In this document: positions 1 through 9,493 of the stretch, piece by piece
How the letters are laid out: the number at the start of each line of letters is the position of its first letter
Numbering within the stretch: the first letter of the stretch is position 1
Source of the DNA: NORP233 sp050186825
GTDB lineage: Bacteria; Planctomycetota; J058
Length of the DNA stretch: 64,000 bases
NCBI GenBank assembly: GCA_050186825.1
Contig: JBFWYD010000005.1
Location: forward strand, 124,001-188,000
Direction: 5' to 3'
Notes under the pieces: model-generated
The model's input: the letters and a program-made list of their open reading frames with translations, nothing else
Told to the model about the DNA's origin: nothing
Databases searched by the model: none
Position numbers and translations under genes: made by a program

Positions 1-171
1 GGGTCCTCCACCGCCCGAATGAGCACCGCCGGTGCCAAGGCCTCGCGCGGCCGCCCCGGGGCTTAGCGCCGGGCGTCGCGGCGGCGCAACGACCGTTAGC
101 CGAACGCCGGAAACGGCTGTTGCGGTTGCAACCCGGTCGGGGAGGGGGTACACGAGCGGGCCAGGAGATCC

Positions 172-1537
<1,366 letters not shown>

Positions 1538-1560
<23 letters not shown>

Positions 1561-2140
1561 CCGCGACTCGGCGCGCCGACGCCTGCTCTCGCGGCACGAA
1601 GCTGCACAGCGCGAGCACCCCGGCCGGCTCCAGGAACACGCAGCGCACGCGCCCCAGGGTCAGCTCCGACGCGCTCGCGAGCCCGCGCAGCTCCCGCGGC
1701 GGGAGCGCCGCCCCGTTCACCCACGTCCCGTTGGTCGAGTCGTTGTCCTGGATGCGCCAGGGGTCCTGCCCGGGGTAGAGCAGCGCGTGGATCTTGGAGA
1801 CGCTCGGCGCCGCGAGCCGCACGTCGTTGGTGCGCGCCCGCCCGACCGTGATCACCCCGCAGAAGGGGTTCCGCTGGCTCTTCCGCAGCGGGGCGACCAC
1901 GCTCACCCGCGAGGCGATCCCGTGGATCGGGCTCCGGCCCGCGAGGGTCGTCTGCTCTGCGTCGGCCCAGGTCTCGGCGAGGGAGATCCCGTCGGGCGGC
2001 GTGCAGACCAGGGACTCGCCCCGCTCGAGGCCCGGGTGGAACACGAGGAAGGGCCCGGGGCCGAGGTGGGCCAGGAACTGGCCGCGGGGCATGTGCGCGA
2101 GGAAGTCGGAGAGGGTGCCGAGCTCGACGGGGTGGTCCAT
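1538..2140 (-). CDS. FHA domain protein
   Basis: About 200 residues. Residues ~95-170 form a forkhead-associated domain, a phosphothreonine-binding fold, with the signature order ITVGRARTNDV, then SVSKIHALL, then NDSTNGTWVNG. The N-terminal ~90 residues are an uncharacterised domain without obvious motifs. FHA proteins usually bind targets of Ser/Thr kinases, and two such kinases lie elsewhere in this window (46.3 and 57.8 kb), but nothing here links them directly. I chose the ATG at 2140 because the protein begins sensibly there (MDHPVELGTL); longer readings run into a GGGCAC repeat. The 3' end overlaps the convergent sigma-54 activator by 23 bases. Confidence 0.75.
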
Positions 2141-2255
2141 GCAGCGGAGGGTAGGGAGGGGCTGCAGGAGTCGGGAGGCATCCGCCCGGGGCTTCGCTGG
2201 GCGGGGGGCGGTGGACATTGAGAGTGCTTGGCGGGGAGCGGTTGGGTGCAGCAGC

Positions 2256-2300
2256 GGGCACGGGCACGGGCACGGGCACGGGCACGGGCACGGGCACGGG
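2256..2300 (+). repeat. (GGGCAC)n hexamer array, copy 1
   Basis: Eight GGG triplets exactly six bases apart (2256 to 2300), so the plus strand fits a G3N3 quadruplex pattern. The right flank (ACGAGGTTCCTTGCTCCTCC) matches the flank of the 51.25 kb copy almost base for base. The left flank GCTTCGCTGGGCGGGGG also recurs at 51.19 kb. The array lies between map and the FHA gene. Function is unknown. Confidence 0.8.
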
Positions 2301-2403
2301 TACGAGGTTCCTTGCTCCTCCGGACGTCGCGCGACGGGCCTGGTGGGCGAGGGCGGAGAGTGCTTGGCGAAAGGGAGAGTCGAGCGGGGGCTGGGGGAGT
2401 TCG

Positions 2404-3240
2404 CTAGTGCGTGGTGCCGCCGTCCGCGCGGGCGGTCAGGATCTCGAAGCCGTCCTCGGTGACCGCCAGGGTGTGCTCGAAGTGGGCGGCGGGGCGGCCG
2501 TCCTTGGTGACCACGGTCCAGCCGTCGCGGGCCAGGGTGCGGGTGCGCTTGCTGCCGAGGCAGACCATGGGCTCGATCGCGATGGTCAGGCCGGGCTCGA
2601 GGACCAGGTCGTTGCGGCGGAGGTGGTAGGTCAGCACGTTCGGGACGTGCGGAGCCTCGTGCAGGTTGCGGCCGATGCCGTGGCCGACGTAGTCCTCGAC
2701 GATCCCGTAGCGGTGCGGGCGGGCCCGCACCGACTGCTCGATGGAGCGGGCCACGTCGGTCAGCTTCGCGCCGGGGCGGACGGCGCGGATCCCGGCCCAG
2801 AGCGCCTCGCGGCACACGTCGAGCAGCGCGGCGCGCTCGGGGGCCACCTCGCCGACCGCGACCGTGACCGCGGAGTCGCCGTGGTAGCCCTCGAACACGA
2901 CCCCGCAGTCGAGCGAGAGCAGCTCGCCCTCGCGCAGGGCGCGGTCCGGCGTCTGGCGGCCCTTGAAGTCGCAGCGCCCGGGGATTCCGTGCACGACCTC
3001 GTCGTCGACCGAGGCGCAGATCGCGGCGGGGTAGCCGTGGTAGCCGAGGAAGCTGGGGCGCTCGGCCCCGAGCTCGTCCATCTTGGCCAGGGCGGCCTCG
3101 TTCAGGTCGCCCGTGCTGACGCCCGGCGCGACCAGGGTGGCGAGGTGGGTCAGCACCTCGGCCACCATCCGGCCGGCCTCTCGCATCACCTGGAGCTCGG
3201 CCGGGGACTTGAGCTGCGGCCGCTCGCGACGCCGCAGCAC
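2404..3240 (-). CDS. map: Methionine aminopeptidase type I
   Basis: Removes the N-terminal methionine from nascent proteins. The 278 residues match the usual type I length. The N-terminal part reads LKSPAELQVMREAGRMVAEV. The metal-binding residues are in LSLDCGV and GYHGDSAV (both Asp), GHGIGRNLHEAP (His), AIEPMV (Glu) and the final HFEHTLAVTEDG (Glu). The start is GTG at 3240, ten bases after the secY stop, with a GGCGGG-like site between, so it is probably co-transcribed with secY. In many bacteria adk separates secY and map; here it is absent. The gene is the last one of the ribosomal locus, and no infA, rpmJ or alpha-operon genes follow. Confidence 0.95.
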   Translation of the reverse strand: MLRRRERPQLKSPAELQVMREAGRMVAEVLTHLATLVAPGVSTGDLNEAALAKMDELGAERPSFLGYHGYPAAICASVDDEVVHGIPGRCDFKGRQTPDRALREGELLSLDCGVVFEGYHGDSAVTVAVGEVAPERAALLDVCREALWAGIRAVRPGAKLTDVARSIEQSVRARPHRYGIVEDYVGHGIGRNLHEAPHVPNVLTYHLRRNDLVLEPGLTIAIEPMVCLGSKRTRTLARDGWTVVTKDGRPAAHFEHTLAVTEDGFEILTARADGGTTH

Positions 3241-3250
3241 GCCCGCCCGC

Positions 3251-4570
3251 CTAGCTCTTGCGGCCGCGGACGCGGCCGGTCTTCATGAAGCCCTCGTAGT
3301 GGCGCATCAGCAGGTGCGACTCGATCTTCTCGACCAGGTCCAGCGAGACGCCGACCACGATCAGGAGGCCCGTGCCGCCCAGGAAGCTCGAGAGGGTCTG
3401 GTTGATCCCCATCGCCGTGCTCACGACCGTGGGGAACAGCCCGATGAAGGCCAGGAACACGGCGCCCACGAAGGTGATCCGGTTCATGATCCACTCGAGG
3501 TGCTCCTCGGTCCGCTTGCCGGGGCGGATGCCGGGGACGAAGGAGCCGTGCTCCTTGAGGTTCTGCGCCAGCTCCTGGGGGCTGAAGGTCAGGCTGACCC
3601 AGAAGAAGGTGAAGAAGATCACCATCGTGATGTAGAGCGCGAAGTAGAGGAAGGAGTCGCCGCGCCGGAGCAGGTCGGCGATCCCGGGCACGAACTGGCT
3701 GAACAGCGCGGTGGGGAACAGGATCAGCGAGTCCGCGAAGATCACGGGCATCACGCCGGCCATGTTCACGCGGATCGGCAGGTAGTGCCGCTGGCCGCCG
3801 TAGACCTTGCGCCCGCGGGTGAACTTCTGGTGGCTGAGCGCGATCCGGCGCTGGCCGCGGTGCATGATCACGACCGCCGCCACCACGCCCACGAACAGGC
3901 CGAGGAACACGAGCAGCTTGAGCACCTGCATCGGCACGTTCTCGCCCGAGCCGGCCGCGTTCGCGATGTCGATGGCGAAGTTGCCCAGGGCCGCGGGCAT
4001 GGCCGCCACGATGCCCGCCATGATGATCAGGCTGATCCCGTTGCCGATCCCGAACTCGGTGATCTGCTCACCGACCCACATCAGGAACACCGTCCCCGTG
4101 GTCAGCGAGAGGATGGTCAACAACCAGAAGCCCAGGTTGGGGTCGTAGGCGAGGTTGTTCTGCTTGATCCACATGATGATGAACACCGACTGGATCAGGC
4201 ACAGGCCGATGGTCGCGTAGCGCGTCCACTGGTTGATCTTCTGCCGCCCGCTCTGGCCCTCCTTCTGGAGCGCCTCGAGCGCGGGGATCACCTTCACGAG
4301 CAGCGAGAAGATGATCGACGCGGAGATGTAGGGCATGATCCCCAGCGCGAACAACGTGCACTGGCCGAGCTGGCCGCCGGTCAGCATGCTGATCTGGTTC
4401 ATCAGATCGGCCAGGCCGCCGGTGTTCTGCATGCTGGAGAGCTGCTTGGTGTCGATCCCCGGGAGCGTGATGAAGCGGCCCAGGCGATAGAGGATCAGGA
4501 ACGCCGCAGTCACGAAGAGCTTCTTGCGCAGCTCGGGGATGCGGAACATGTTGGCGAACGCCGCGAGCAT
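3251..4570 (-). CDS. secY: Protein translocase subunit SecY
   Basis: The pore subunit of the SecYEG translocon in the inner membrane. About 439 residues with ten predicted hydrophobic segments. It begins MLAAFANMFRIPELRKKLF and has the typical plug/TM2 region GIMPYISASIIFSLL and the conserved cytoplasmic loop with GQRRI. The C-terminus ends MKTGRVRGRKS. I chose ATG 4570 because a clear AGGAG lies just upstream; a longer reading would start in unrelated sequence. It sits between rplO (230 bases upstream, with two GC-rich hairpins between) and map. Confidence 0.96.
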   Translation of the reverse strand: MLAAFANMFRIPELRKKLFVTAAFLILYRLGRFITLPGIDTKQLSSMQNTGGLADLMNQISMLTGGQLGQCTLFALGIMPYISASIIFSLLVKVIPALEALQKEGQSGRQKINQWTRYATIGLCLIQSVFIIMWIKQNNLAYDPNLGFWLLTILSLTTGTVFLMWVGEQITEFGIGNGISLIIMAGIVAAMPAALGNFAIDIANAAGSGENVPMQVLKLLVFLGLFVGVVAAVVIMHRGQRRIALSHQKFTRGRKVYGGQRHYLPIRVNMAGVMPVIFADSLILFPTALFSQFVPGIADLLRRGDSFLYFALYITMVIFFTFFWVSLTFSPQELAQNLKEHGSFVPGIRPGKRTEEHLEWIMNRITFVGAVFLAFIGLFPTVVSTAMGINQTLSSFLGGTGLLIVVGVSLDLVEKIESHLLMRHYEGFMKTGRVRGRKS

Positions 4571-4728
4571 GGACTCCTCGAACCTTCCGCCTCTGGGTCG
4601 GGTGGGGGTGACCCCCAAAGGGCCGCGAGTCTACTCGCAGCGGACGGGGGGTGGGAGCGAGATTACGAGCATTTCTGGCCGCGTCGCGCGGCCGCGAGCT
4701 CGCAGGAGCGCCTCCCTGGAAACGCGAA

Positions 4729-4756
4729 GGGCGCCCGGACACGGGTCCGGGCGCCC
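4729..4756 (-). terminator. GC-rich hairpin between rplO and secY
   Basis: A perfect 12-bp inverted repeat, GGGCGCCCGGAC with a four-base loop, lies in the 230-base gap between the rplO stop and the secY start. There is no U-tract. It may be a partial terminator, an attenuator or an RNA-stability element that lowers secY-map relative to the ribosomal genes. Confidence 0.45.
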
Positions 4757-4762
4757 ACGGGT

Positions 4763-4785
4763 CTCGCGCGCGCCGCGCGCGCGAG
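4763..4785 (-). terminator. Second GC-rich hairpin downstream of rplO
   Basis: A perfect 10-bp stem (CTCGCGCGCG / CGCGCGCGAG) with a three-base loop, only 16 bases from the rplO stop. Paired with the hairpin at 4729-4756, it makes this gap the most structured one inside the spc-like gene run. There is no U-tract. Confidence 0.4.
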
Positions 4786-4800
4786 CTCGGCGGCGGGCGC

Positions 4801-5346
4801 CTAGCCCTTCTTGGCGCGCTGCTTGGCCTGCTTGCGGCGGGTCGAGCGCTTGCCCTGGCCGCGCTTCTGCTTCCAGGACGCCTTGGCGGTGTCGGCCGGG
4901 ACCACGATGGGCTCGAGCTTGCCGCCCGCGGCCTCGATCGCGGCCCTGGCCTTGGCCGAGGCGCGGTGCGCGTGCACCGTCAGCGACTTGGTCAGCTCGC
5001 CCACGCCCAGGACCTTGAGGCCGGCGCGCACCTTGGGGATGATCCCGCGGCGCAGGCACTCCTCGGGCGTGACCACCGACCCGGCCTCGAAGGTCTCGAG
5101 GTCGCGCAGGTTCACGAAGGCCCAGTCCCGCTTGAACAGGGCGTTGGTGAAGCCCCGCTTCGGAATGCGGCGGATGAAGGTCATCTGGCCGCCGTCCATG
5201 TTCAGCCGGCGCTTCCAGCTCGCGCGGGACTTCGCGCCCTTCTCGCCGCGGCCGGCGGTGCAGCCCCAGCCGCTGCCCGGGCCGCGCCCGATGCGGTGCT
5301 CCTGGGACTTGCCGGCGACCTTCTTGTTGACGTCGTTCAGCCTCAT
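4801..5346 (-). CDS. rplO: 50S ribosomal protein L15
   Basis: Large-subunit assembly protein, about 181 residues, longer than the usual ~145. The N-terminus (MRLNDVNKKVAGKSQEHRIG) and the Gly-rich segment RGPGSGWGCTAGRGEKGAKSR are typical of L15. The extra length is a basic C-terminal tail rich in Lys, Arg and Gln (KRSTRRKQAKQRAKKG). The start ATG overlaps the rpsE stop (ATGA), so the genes are translationally coupled. In most bacteria rpmD (L30) lies between rpsE and rplO; here there is no room for it. Confidence 0.94.
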   Translation of the reverse strand: MRLNDVNKKVAGKSQEHRIGRGPGSGWGCTAGRGEKGAKSRASWKRRLNMDGGQMTFIRRIPKRGFTNALFKRDWAFVNLRDLETFEAGSVVTPEECLRRGIIPKVRAGLKVLGVGELTKSLTVHAHRASAKARAAIEAAGGKLEPIVVPADTAKASWKQKRGQGKRSTRRKQAKQRAKKG

Positions 5347-6248
5347 GACGGGTTCGCCTGCTTGGCCGCCCTGGCCTCGCGGAGCCGCCGGCGCTGCTTG
5401 CGGCCCGGGTTCTTGTGCGACTTGATCTTCCAGGAGCCGGCGTCCGCGTCGAGCTTGACCCCGCGGAGCGACTCCACGTCCTTGCGGGTCCGCATCGACT
5501 TCAGACCGGCCTCGACCGCCTTGACCACGTTGATCGGGTTCCCCGAGCCGTGGCACTTGGTGAGGATGTTGCGGATCCCCGCGGCCTCGAGGACCGCGCG
5601 CACCGAGGCGCCGGCGATCACGCCGGTGCCGGGCGAGGCGGGCTCGAGGATGACCTTCGAGGCGCGGAAGCGGGCCTGGATCGAGTGCGGGATCGAACCG
5701 TCCACGAGCGGGATGCGGAACATCCGCTTCTTGGCCTCCTTGACGCCCTTCTCGACCGCGTTGGGGACGCCGTTGGCCTTGCCGTAGCCGATGCCGACCC
5801 GGCCCTTGCCGTCGCCCACGACCACCAGCGCGGAGAAGCTGAAGCGCCGGCCGCCCTTGACCACCGCCGCGGAGCGGTTGATCCGGACCACGTTCTCGAT
5901 GAGCTTCTCCATCCGCTCTTCGCGGTCGCCGTCGCGGTCACGCCCGCGCCCGCCGCGGTCGCCGCCGCGGCCGCCGCCGCGCCCGCCACCGTCGCCGCCG
6001 CGGCCGCCGCCCTCGCCGCCGCCGCGGCCGCCACGGCCGCCGCCGCCCTCACCGCCGCGGCCGCCGCGGCCGCCGCCGCCGCGACCGCCGGGGCCGCCGG
6101 GGCCGCCAGGCCCGCGGCGCTCCATGCGCGGGGGCGCCGCGTGCGTGCTGCCGCTCTGGCTCCCGCCGCCCTGGGTCCCGCCGGTCTCGCTCGCGCCAGC
6201 GCTCTCCTGCTCGGAGCCCTGCGCGTCGTTCTCGTGCTCAGAAGTCAA
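5343..6248 (-). CDS. rpsE: 30S ribosomal protein S5 with Gly/Arg-rich N-terminal extension
   Basis: The C-terminal ~190 residues are a standard S5 (ENVVRINRSAAVVKGGRRFS, then GKANGVPNAVEKG, then CHGSGNPINVV), which sits at the mRNA entry side of the 30S body. In front is an unusual ~110-residue extension: an acidic start (MTSEHENDAQGSEQES), then a long run of GGRGG/RGG repeats. The start is TTG at 6248, supported by a GGGAGG site about seven bases upstream and by its overlap with the rplR end. An internal ATG at 6125 would remove only the first ~41 residues and keep the RGG tract. RGG tracts usually bind RNA; that role here is inference. Confidence 0.92.
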   Translation of the reverse strand: MTSEHENDAQGSEQESAGASETGGTQGGGSQSGSTHAAPPRMERRGPGGPGGPGGRGGGGRGGRGGEGGGGRGGRGGGEGGGRGGDGGGRGGGRGGDRGGRGRDRDGDREERMEKLIENVVRINRSAAVVKGGRRFSFSALVVVGDGKGRVGIGYGKANGVPNAVEKGVKEAKKRMFRIPLVDGSIPHSIQARFRASKVILEPASPGTGVIAGASVRAVLEAAGIRNILTKCHGSGNPINVVKAVEAGLKSMRTRKDVESLRGVKLDADAGSWKIKSHKNPGRKQRRRLREARAAKQANPS

Positions 6249-6597
6249 GGCCAGCCTCCCGCGCGGCGTCAGCCAGCGCCTTCACGCGTCCGTGGTAGCG
6301 GTAGCCCGCGCGGTCGAAGCAGGCCTTCGAGATGCCCTGCTCCTTGGCGCGCTCCGCCACGGTCTTGCCCACGGCCTTGGCCGCATCGATCGAGGCCCCT
6401 CGCCCGTCGCCCGCCACACCCTTCTGGATGCTCGAGGCAGCGGCGAGGGTCCGGCCGGTCTCGTCGTCGACGAGCTGGGCGTAGATGTACTTGTTGCTGC
6501 GGTAGACCGCCAGGCGCGGCCGCGCGGCCGAGCCCTTGACGCTCTTGCGGATGCGCCAGTGACGACGCTGCCGGCTCTCCTGCTTGGTGCGCTTCAT
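6238..6597 (-). CDS. rplR: 50S ribosomal protein L18
   Basis: Binds 5S rRNA in the central protuberance with L5. 119 residues, normal length. It shows the basic N-terminus (RQRRHWRIRKSVKG), the core RPRLAVYRSNKYIYAQLVDD and the C-terminal FDRAGYRYHGRVKALADAARE. It lies 11 bases after rplF and overlaps the TTG start of rpsE. Confidence 0.95.
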   Translation of the reverse strand: MKRTKQESRQRRHWRIRKSVKGSAARPRLAVYRSNKYIYAQLVDDETGRTLAAASSIQKGVAGDGRGASIDAAKAVGKTVAERAKEQGISKACFDRAGYRYHGRVKALADAAREAGLDF

Positions 6598-6608
6598 CGC
6601 CTCACCAC

Positions 6609-7163
6609 CTACTTCTTGTCGCCGAAGGCCTTGCCGGCCTTCTTGCGGATCACCTCGCCCCGGTAGCGGACGCCCTTGTTGTCCGCGTAGGGGGTCGGCG
6701 GGCGCTTGCTGCGGATGACCGCGGCCAGCTGCCCGACCCGCTGCTTGTCGGCCCCGGAGACCGTGACGGTGGTCGGGCGGCCCTTGTCCGCCTTGACCCC
6801 GAGGTCACCAGGGATCTTGACGTAAACCTTGTTCGAGAAGCCGAGCTCGAGCTCGAGCTTGTCGCCCTGGACCTGGGCGCCGAAGCCGGTGCCGTGGATC
6901 TCGAGCACCTTCTCGAAGTGCTTGTTGCAGCCGTTGACCATGTTCGAGATCAGGGCCCGCGCCATCCCATGGAAGGCCCGGTGGCGCTTCATGTCGCTGT
7001 CGCGGGTGATCTTGAGGGTCGAGCCCTCGAGCTCGATCCCGACCCCGAGGGGGAAGGTGTGCGAGAGGTTCCCCTTGGGGCCCTGAACGCTGACCTTGCG
7101 GCCCTCGACCGCGACCTTGACCCCGCTAGGGACCGTGATCGCCTTGTTTCCGATACGGGACAT
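6609..7163 (-). CDS. rplF: 50S ribosomal protein L6
   Basis: Binds the sarcin-ricin region of 23S rRNA near the factor-binding site. 184 residues. It starts MSRIGNKAITVPSGVKV and carries the C-terminal signature PPTPYADNKGVRYRGEVIRKKAG. It has two tandem L6 domains, as expected. It is 18 bases downstream of rpsH in the same run. Confidence 0.96.
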   Translation of the reverse strand: MSRIGNKAITVPSGVKVAVEGRKVSVQGPKGNLSHTFPLGVGIELEGSTLKITRDSDMKRHRAFHGMARALISNMVNGCNKHFEKVLEIHGTGFGAQVQGDKLELELGFSNKVYVKIPGDLGVKADKGRPTTVTVSGADKQRVGQLAAVIRSKRPPTPYADNKGVRYRGEVIRKKAGKAFGDKK

Positions 7164-7181
7164 TGTCGTGTCTCCTCGGGC

Positions 7182-7595
7182 TCAGAGGACCCGGGCCATG
7201 ACCTCGCCGCCCACGTTCTGGGCGCGCGCCTCGCGGTCGCTCAGCACGCCGCGCGAGGTGGTCAGGATGTCGATGCCCAGCCCGTTCACCACGGGGCGGA
7301 GCTCCGTGGCCGAGCGATAGATCCGGCGCCCCGGCTTGCTGACGCGATCGATGCGGGTGATCACGTCCTCACCGTCGGGGCCGTACTTGAGGTCGATCTC
7401 CAGCCAGCCCTGGGCGCCCATCCCGTCCTCGGGAGCGCTGTCCATGGTGCGGAAGTCGGTGACGTAGCCCTCGCGCTTGAGCACGCCGGCCATGGCCACC
7501 TTGACCTTGGAGCGGGGGATGCGCACCTTGGCGCGCTTGATTCGAGTGGCGTTGCGGATCCGGGTCAGGAAGTCCGCGATCGGGTCGGTCATCAT
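7182..7595 (-). CDS. rpsH: 30S ribosomal protein S8
   Basis: Primary 16S rRNA-binding protein of the platform; in E. coli it is the autoregulator of the spc operon. 137 residues. It begins with MMTDPIADFLTRIRNA and ends STSRGVLSDREARAQNVGGEV-like, as in S8. A GGAGGA site precedes the double ATG; either Met could start. Whether S8 controls this locus cannot be read from the sequence. Confidence 0.95.
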   Translation of the reverse strand: MMTDPIADFLTRIRNATRIKRAKVRIPRSKVKVAMAGVLKREGYVTDFRTMDSAPEDGMGAQGWLEIDLKYGPDGEDVITRIDRVSKPGRRIYRSATELRPVVNGLGIDILTTSRGVLSDREARAQNVGGEVMARVL

Positions 7596-7608
7596 GACGC
7601 GCGTCCTC

Positions 7609-7794
7609 CTACCAGCTGGCCTTCTTGACGCCCGGGATCCGCCCCTGGAGGGCGAGCGTACGGAAGCAGATCCGGCACACCCGGAACTTGCGGTAGTACG
7701 CGTGCGAGCGCCCGCACAGGTCGCAACGGTTGTAGCGGCGGGCGCTGAACTTGGCCGGCCGCTTGGAACGGACGCGGAGCGCGGTCTTGGCCAT
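7609..7794 (-). CDS. rpsN: 30S ribosomal protein S14, zinc type
   Basis: The 61 residues and two CxxC pairs (CDLCG and CRICF) define the short zinc-binding type of S14, not the longer zinc-free form. It contains the basic core RYNRCDLCGRSHAYYRKF and ends GRIPGVKKASW. Its start overlaps the rplE stop by one base. Confidence 0.96.
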   Translation of the reverse strand: MAKTALRVRSKRPAKFSARRYNRCDLCGRSHAYYRKFRVCRICFRTLALQGRIPGVKKASW

Positions 7795-8462
7795 TAGTTA
7801 CTAGCCTCCAGGGTGATGACCACCTCGTGGTCGCGGAACGGGAAGCCCAGGAGCCGGAGCAGCTCGCGGGCCTCGTCGTCCGTGGTCGCGGTCGTGCACA
7901 GCGTGATGTTCATGCCGTGCTGGAACGTGACCTTGTCGGCGTTGATCTCGGGGAACACGAGCTGATCGGTCAGCCCGAAGTTGTAGTTGCCGCGGCGGTC
8001 GAAGGACTTGGGGTTCATCCCGCGGAAGTCGCGCAGGCGGGGGATGATCAGCGCGATCAGCCGGTCCAGGAACTCCCACATCAAGGCCTTGCGGAGGGTC
8101 ACCGCGCAGCCCACCGGCATGCCCTCGCGGAGCTTGAAGTTCGCGACCGAGACCCGCGAGCGGGTCACGTGCGGGTGCTGCCCGGTGATCGCCTCGAGGT
8201 CCTCCATCAGGGACTCGATCTTCTTCGGGTTCTCGTTCGCGTCGCCCACGCCCATGCTGATCACGCACTTGGTCAGCCGGGGGACCGCCATGGCCGAGCC
8301 GCCCTTGGCGAGCAGCTGCGGCTTGACGACCGTGTCGTAGTAGGTCTTGAGCCGGGGCGCCGGGGGGGGCGTCTCGGGCTTGCCCGCGAGCTTCTTCTTG
8401 GGACGGGCCTTGAAGGAGACCTTCGAGGCCGCGGCGGGGGCGCCGCCCTTGTTCTTCGCCAT
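7794..8462 (-). CDS. rplE: 50S ribosomal protein L5
   Basis: 5S rRNA-binding protein of the central protuberance. 222 residues; the usual L5 is ~180. The L5 body starts near residue 38 (RLKTYYDTVVKPQLL) and includes KCVISMGVGDANENPK, REGMPVGCAVTLR and the NYNFGLTDQLVFPEI segment. The extra ~37 residues form an Ala/Pro/Lys-rich N-terminal extension. It overlaps rpsN by one base and follows rplX after six bases. Confidence 0.95.
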   Translation of the reverse strand: MAKNKGGAPAAASKVSFKARPKKKLAGKPETPPPAPRLKTYYDTVVKPQLLAKGGSAMAVPRLTKCVISMGVGDANENPKKIESLMEDLEAITGQHPHVTRSRVSVANFKLREGMPVGCAVTLRKALMWEFLDRLIALIIPRLRDFRGMNPKSFDRRGNYNFGLTDQLVFPEINADKVTFQHGMNITLCTTATTDDEARELLRLLGFPFRDHEVVITLEASN

Positions 8463-8468
8463 GGCCTA

Positions 8469-8774
8469 CTAGCCCTCCACCCGGCGGACCTTGCAGGCGG
8501 GGAACGGGAACTCGCGCTCCACGCGGCCGCCCTGCGGGTTCTCCTGGCTACGCCGGAGGTGCTTCCACTTCCGGTTCACGCCCTCGACCACGACCATCCC
8601 CTCGCTGGGGATGGTCCGCATCACCTTGCCGCGCGTGCCGCGGTCATCGCCGCTGAGCACGATCACGAGGTCGTCCTTCTTGATGTGCAGCTTCTCGAGG
8701 TGCTTGGTCCCCTTGACCTTCGCCCCGCGCGTGGCGTGGCGGTAGCGCTTCGACGGCGTTCCCTTGCGAGCCAT
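8469..8774 (-). CDS. rplX: 50S ribosomal protein L24
   Basis: Early 50S assembly protein with a KOW motif (HIKKDDLVIVLSGDDRGTRG). 101 residues, normal length. The segment EGVNRKWKHLRRSQENPQGG matches the L24 family. The first ~20 residues are a basic extension. It lies one base after the rplN stop. Confidence 0.95.
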   Translation of the reverse strand: MARKGTPSKRYRHATRGAKVKGTKHLEKLHIKKDDLVIVLSGDDRGTRGKVMRTIPSEGMVVVEGVNRKWKHLRRSQENPQGGRVEREFPFPACKVRRVEG

Positions 8775-8775
8775 C

Positions 8776-9150
8776 TCAGATCACCTCGGTGGCCAGCGAC
8801 ACGATCTTGGTGAACTGGCGCTGGCGCAGCTCACGGGCGACGGCGCCGAAGATGCGCGTGCCCTTGGGGTTCTTGGACTCGACGCTCTCGAGGATCACCA
8901 TCGCGTTGCGGTCGAAGCGGATCCAGCTCCCGTCGGGGCGGCGCTGCTTCTTCCTCTGGCGGACGATGACGCCCCGGACCACGTCGCCCTTCTTGACCTC
9001 GGCGCCCGCCGAGGCCACGCGGACGTGGGCCACGACGATGTCGCCGAGCTCGGCGAAGCGGCTGTTGGACTTCCCGAGCACGCGGATCATCTTGGCCTTC
9101 TTGGCCCCGGTGTTGTCCGCGATGTCGAGGACGCTCTCCATCTGGATCAT
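8776..9150 (-). CDS. rplN: 50S ribosomal protein L14
   Basis: Forms an inter-subunit bridge and the site bound by RsfS. 124 residues, normal length. It begins MIQMESVLDIADNTGAKKA and contains GDVVRGVIVR and the tail GTRIFGAVARELRQ. It lies between rpsQ and rplX as in the canonical order. Confidence 0.96.
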   Translation of the reverse strand: MIQMESVLDIADNTGAKKAKMIRVLGKSNSRFAELGDIVVAHVRVASAGAEVKKGDVVRGVIVRQRKKQRRPDGSWIRFDRNAMVILESVESKNPKGTRIFGAVARELRQRQFTKIVSLATEVI

Positions 9151-9169
9151 GTGCGCTGCTCCTCTTCCG

Positions 9170-9487
9170 CTACTCGGCGTGGGCGCGCTTGAGCACGCTC
9201 ATCAGGCGGAAGCGCTTGAGCTTCGAGAGCGGGCGGCACTCCACCACCCGCACCGTGTCGCCCTCGCGCGCGGTGTTCTGCTCGTCGTGCGCGTAGACCT
9301 TGGAGTGCTGACGGATGTACTTCTTGTACTTCCCGTGCATCTCCATGCGCTCGATCGAGACGACCGCCATCTTGTCGCACTTGGTCGAGACGACCACGCC
9401 CTCGAAGACGGCGCGCTTGCCGCGGTCGCCCGCGGCGTACTGCCGCTCGCGGCTGGCCTGCTGCTCCTGACCGGTCTCGTCGCTCAT
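9170..9487 (-). CDS. rpsQ: 30S ribosomal protein S17
   Basis: Primary 16S rRNA-binding protein. 105 residues. The S17 core is KRAVFEGVVVSTKCDKMAVV followed by a KYKKYIRQHSKVYAHDEQN segment and GDTVRVVECRPLSKLKRF. There is a ~22-residue polar N-terminal extension (SDETGQEQQASRERQY). It follows rpmC by six bases. Confidence 0.95.
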   Translation of the reverse strand: MSDETGQEQQASRERQYAAGDRGKRAVFEGVVVSTKCDKMAVVSIERMEMHGKYKKYIRQHSKVYAHDEQNTAREGDTVRVVECRPLSKLKRFRLMSVLKRAHAE

Positions 9488-9493
9488 GGTCGT

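Noticed and set aside
1..66. Possible end of a plus-strand gene entering from the left (22 codons to a TAG at 64-66)
   Set aside because: Too short to recognise and GC-rich frames stay open by chance.
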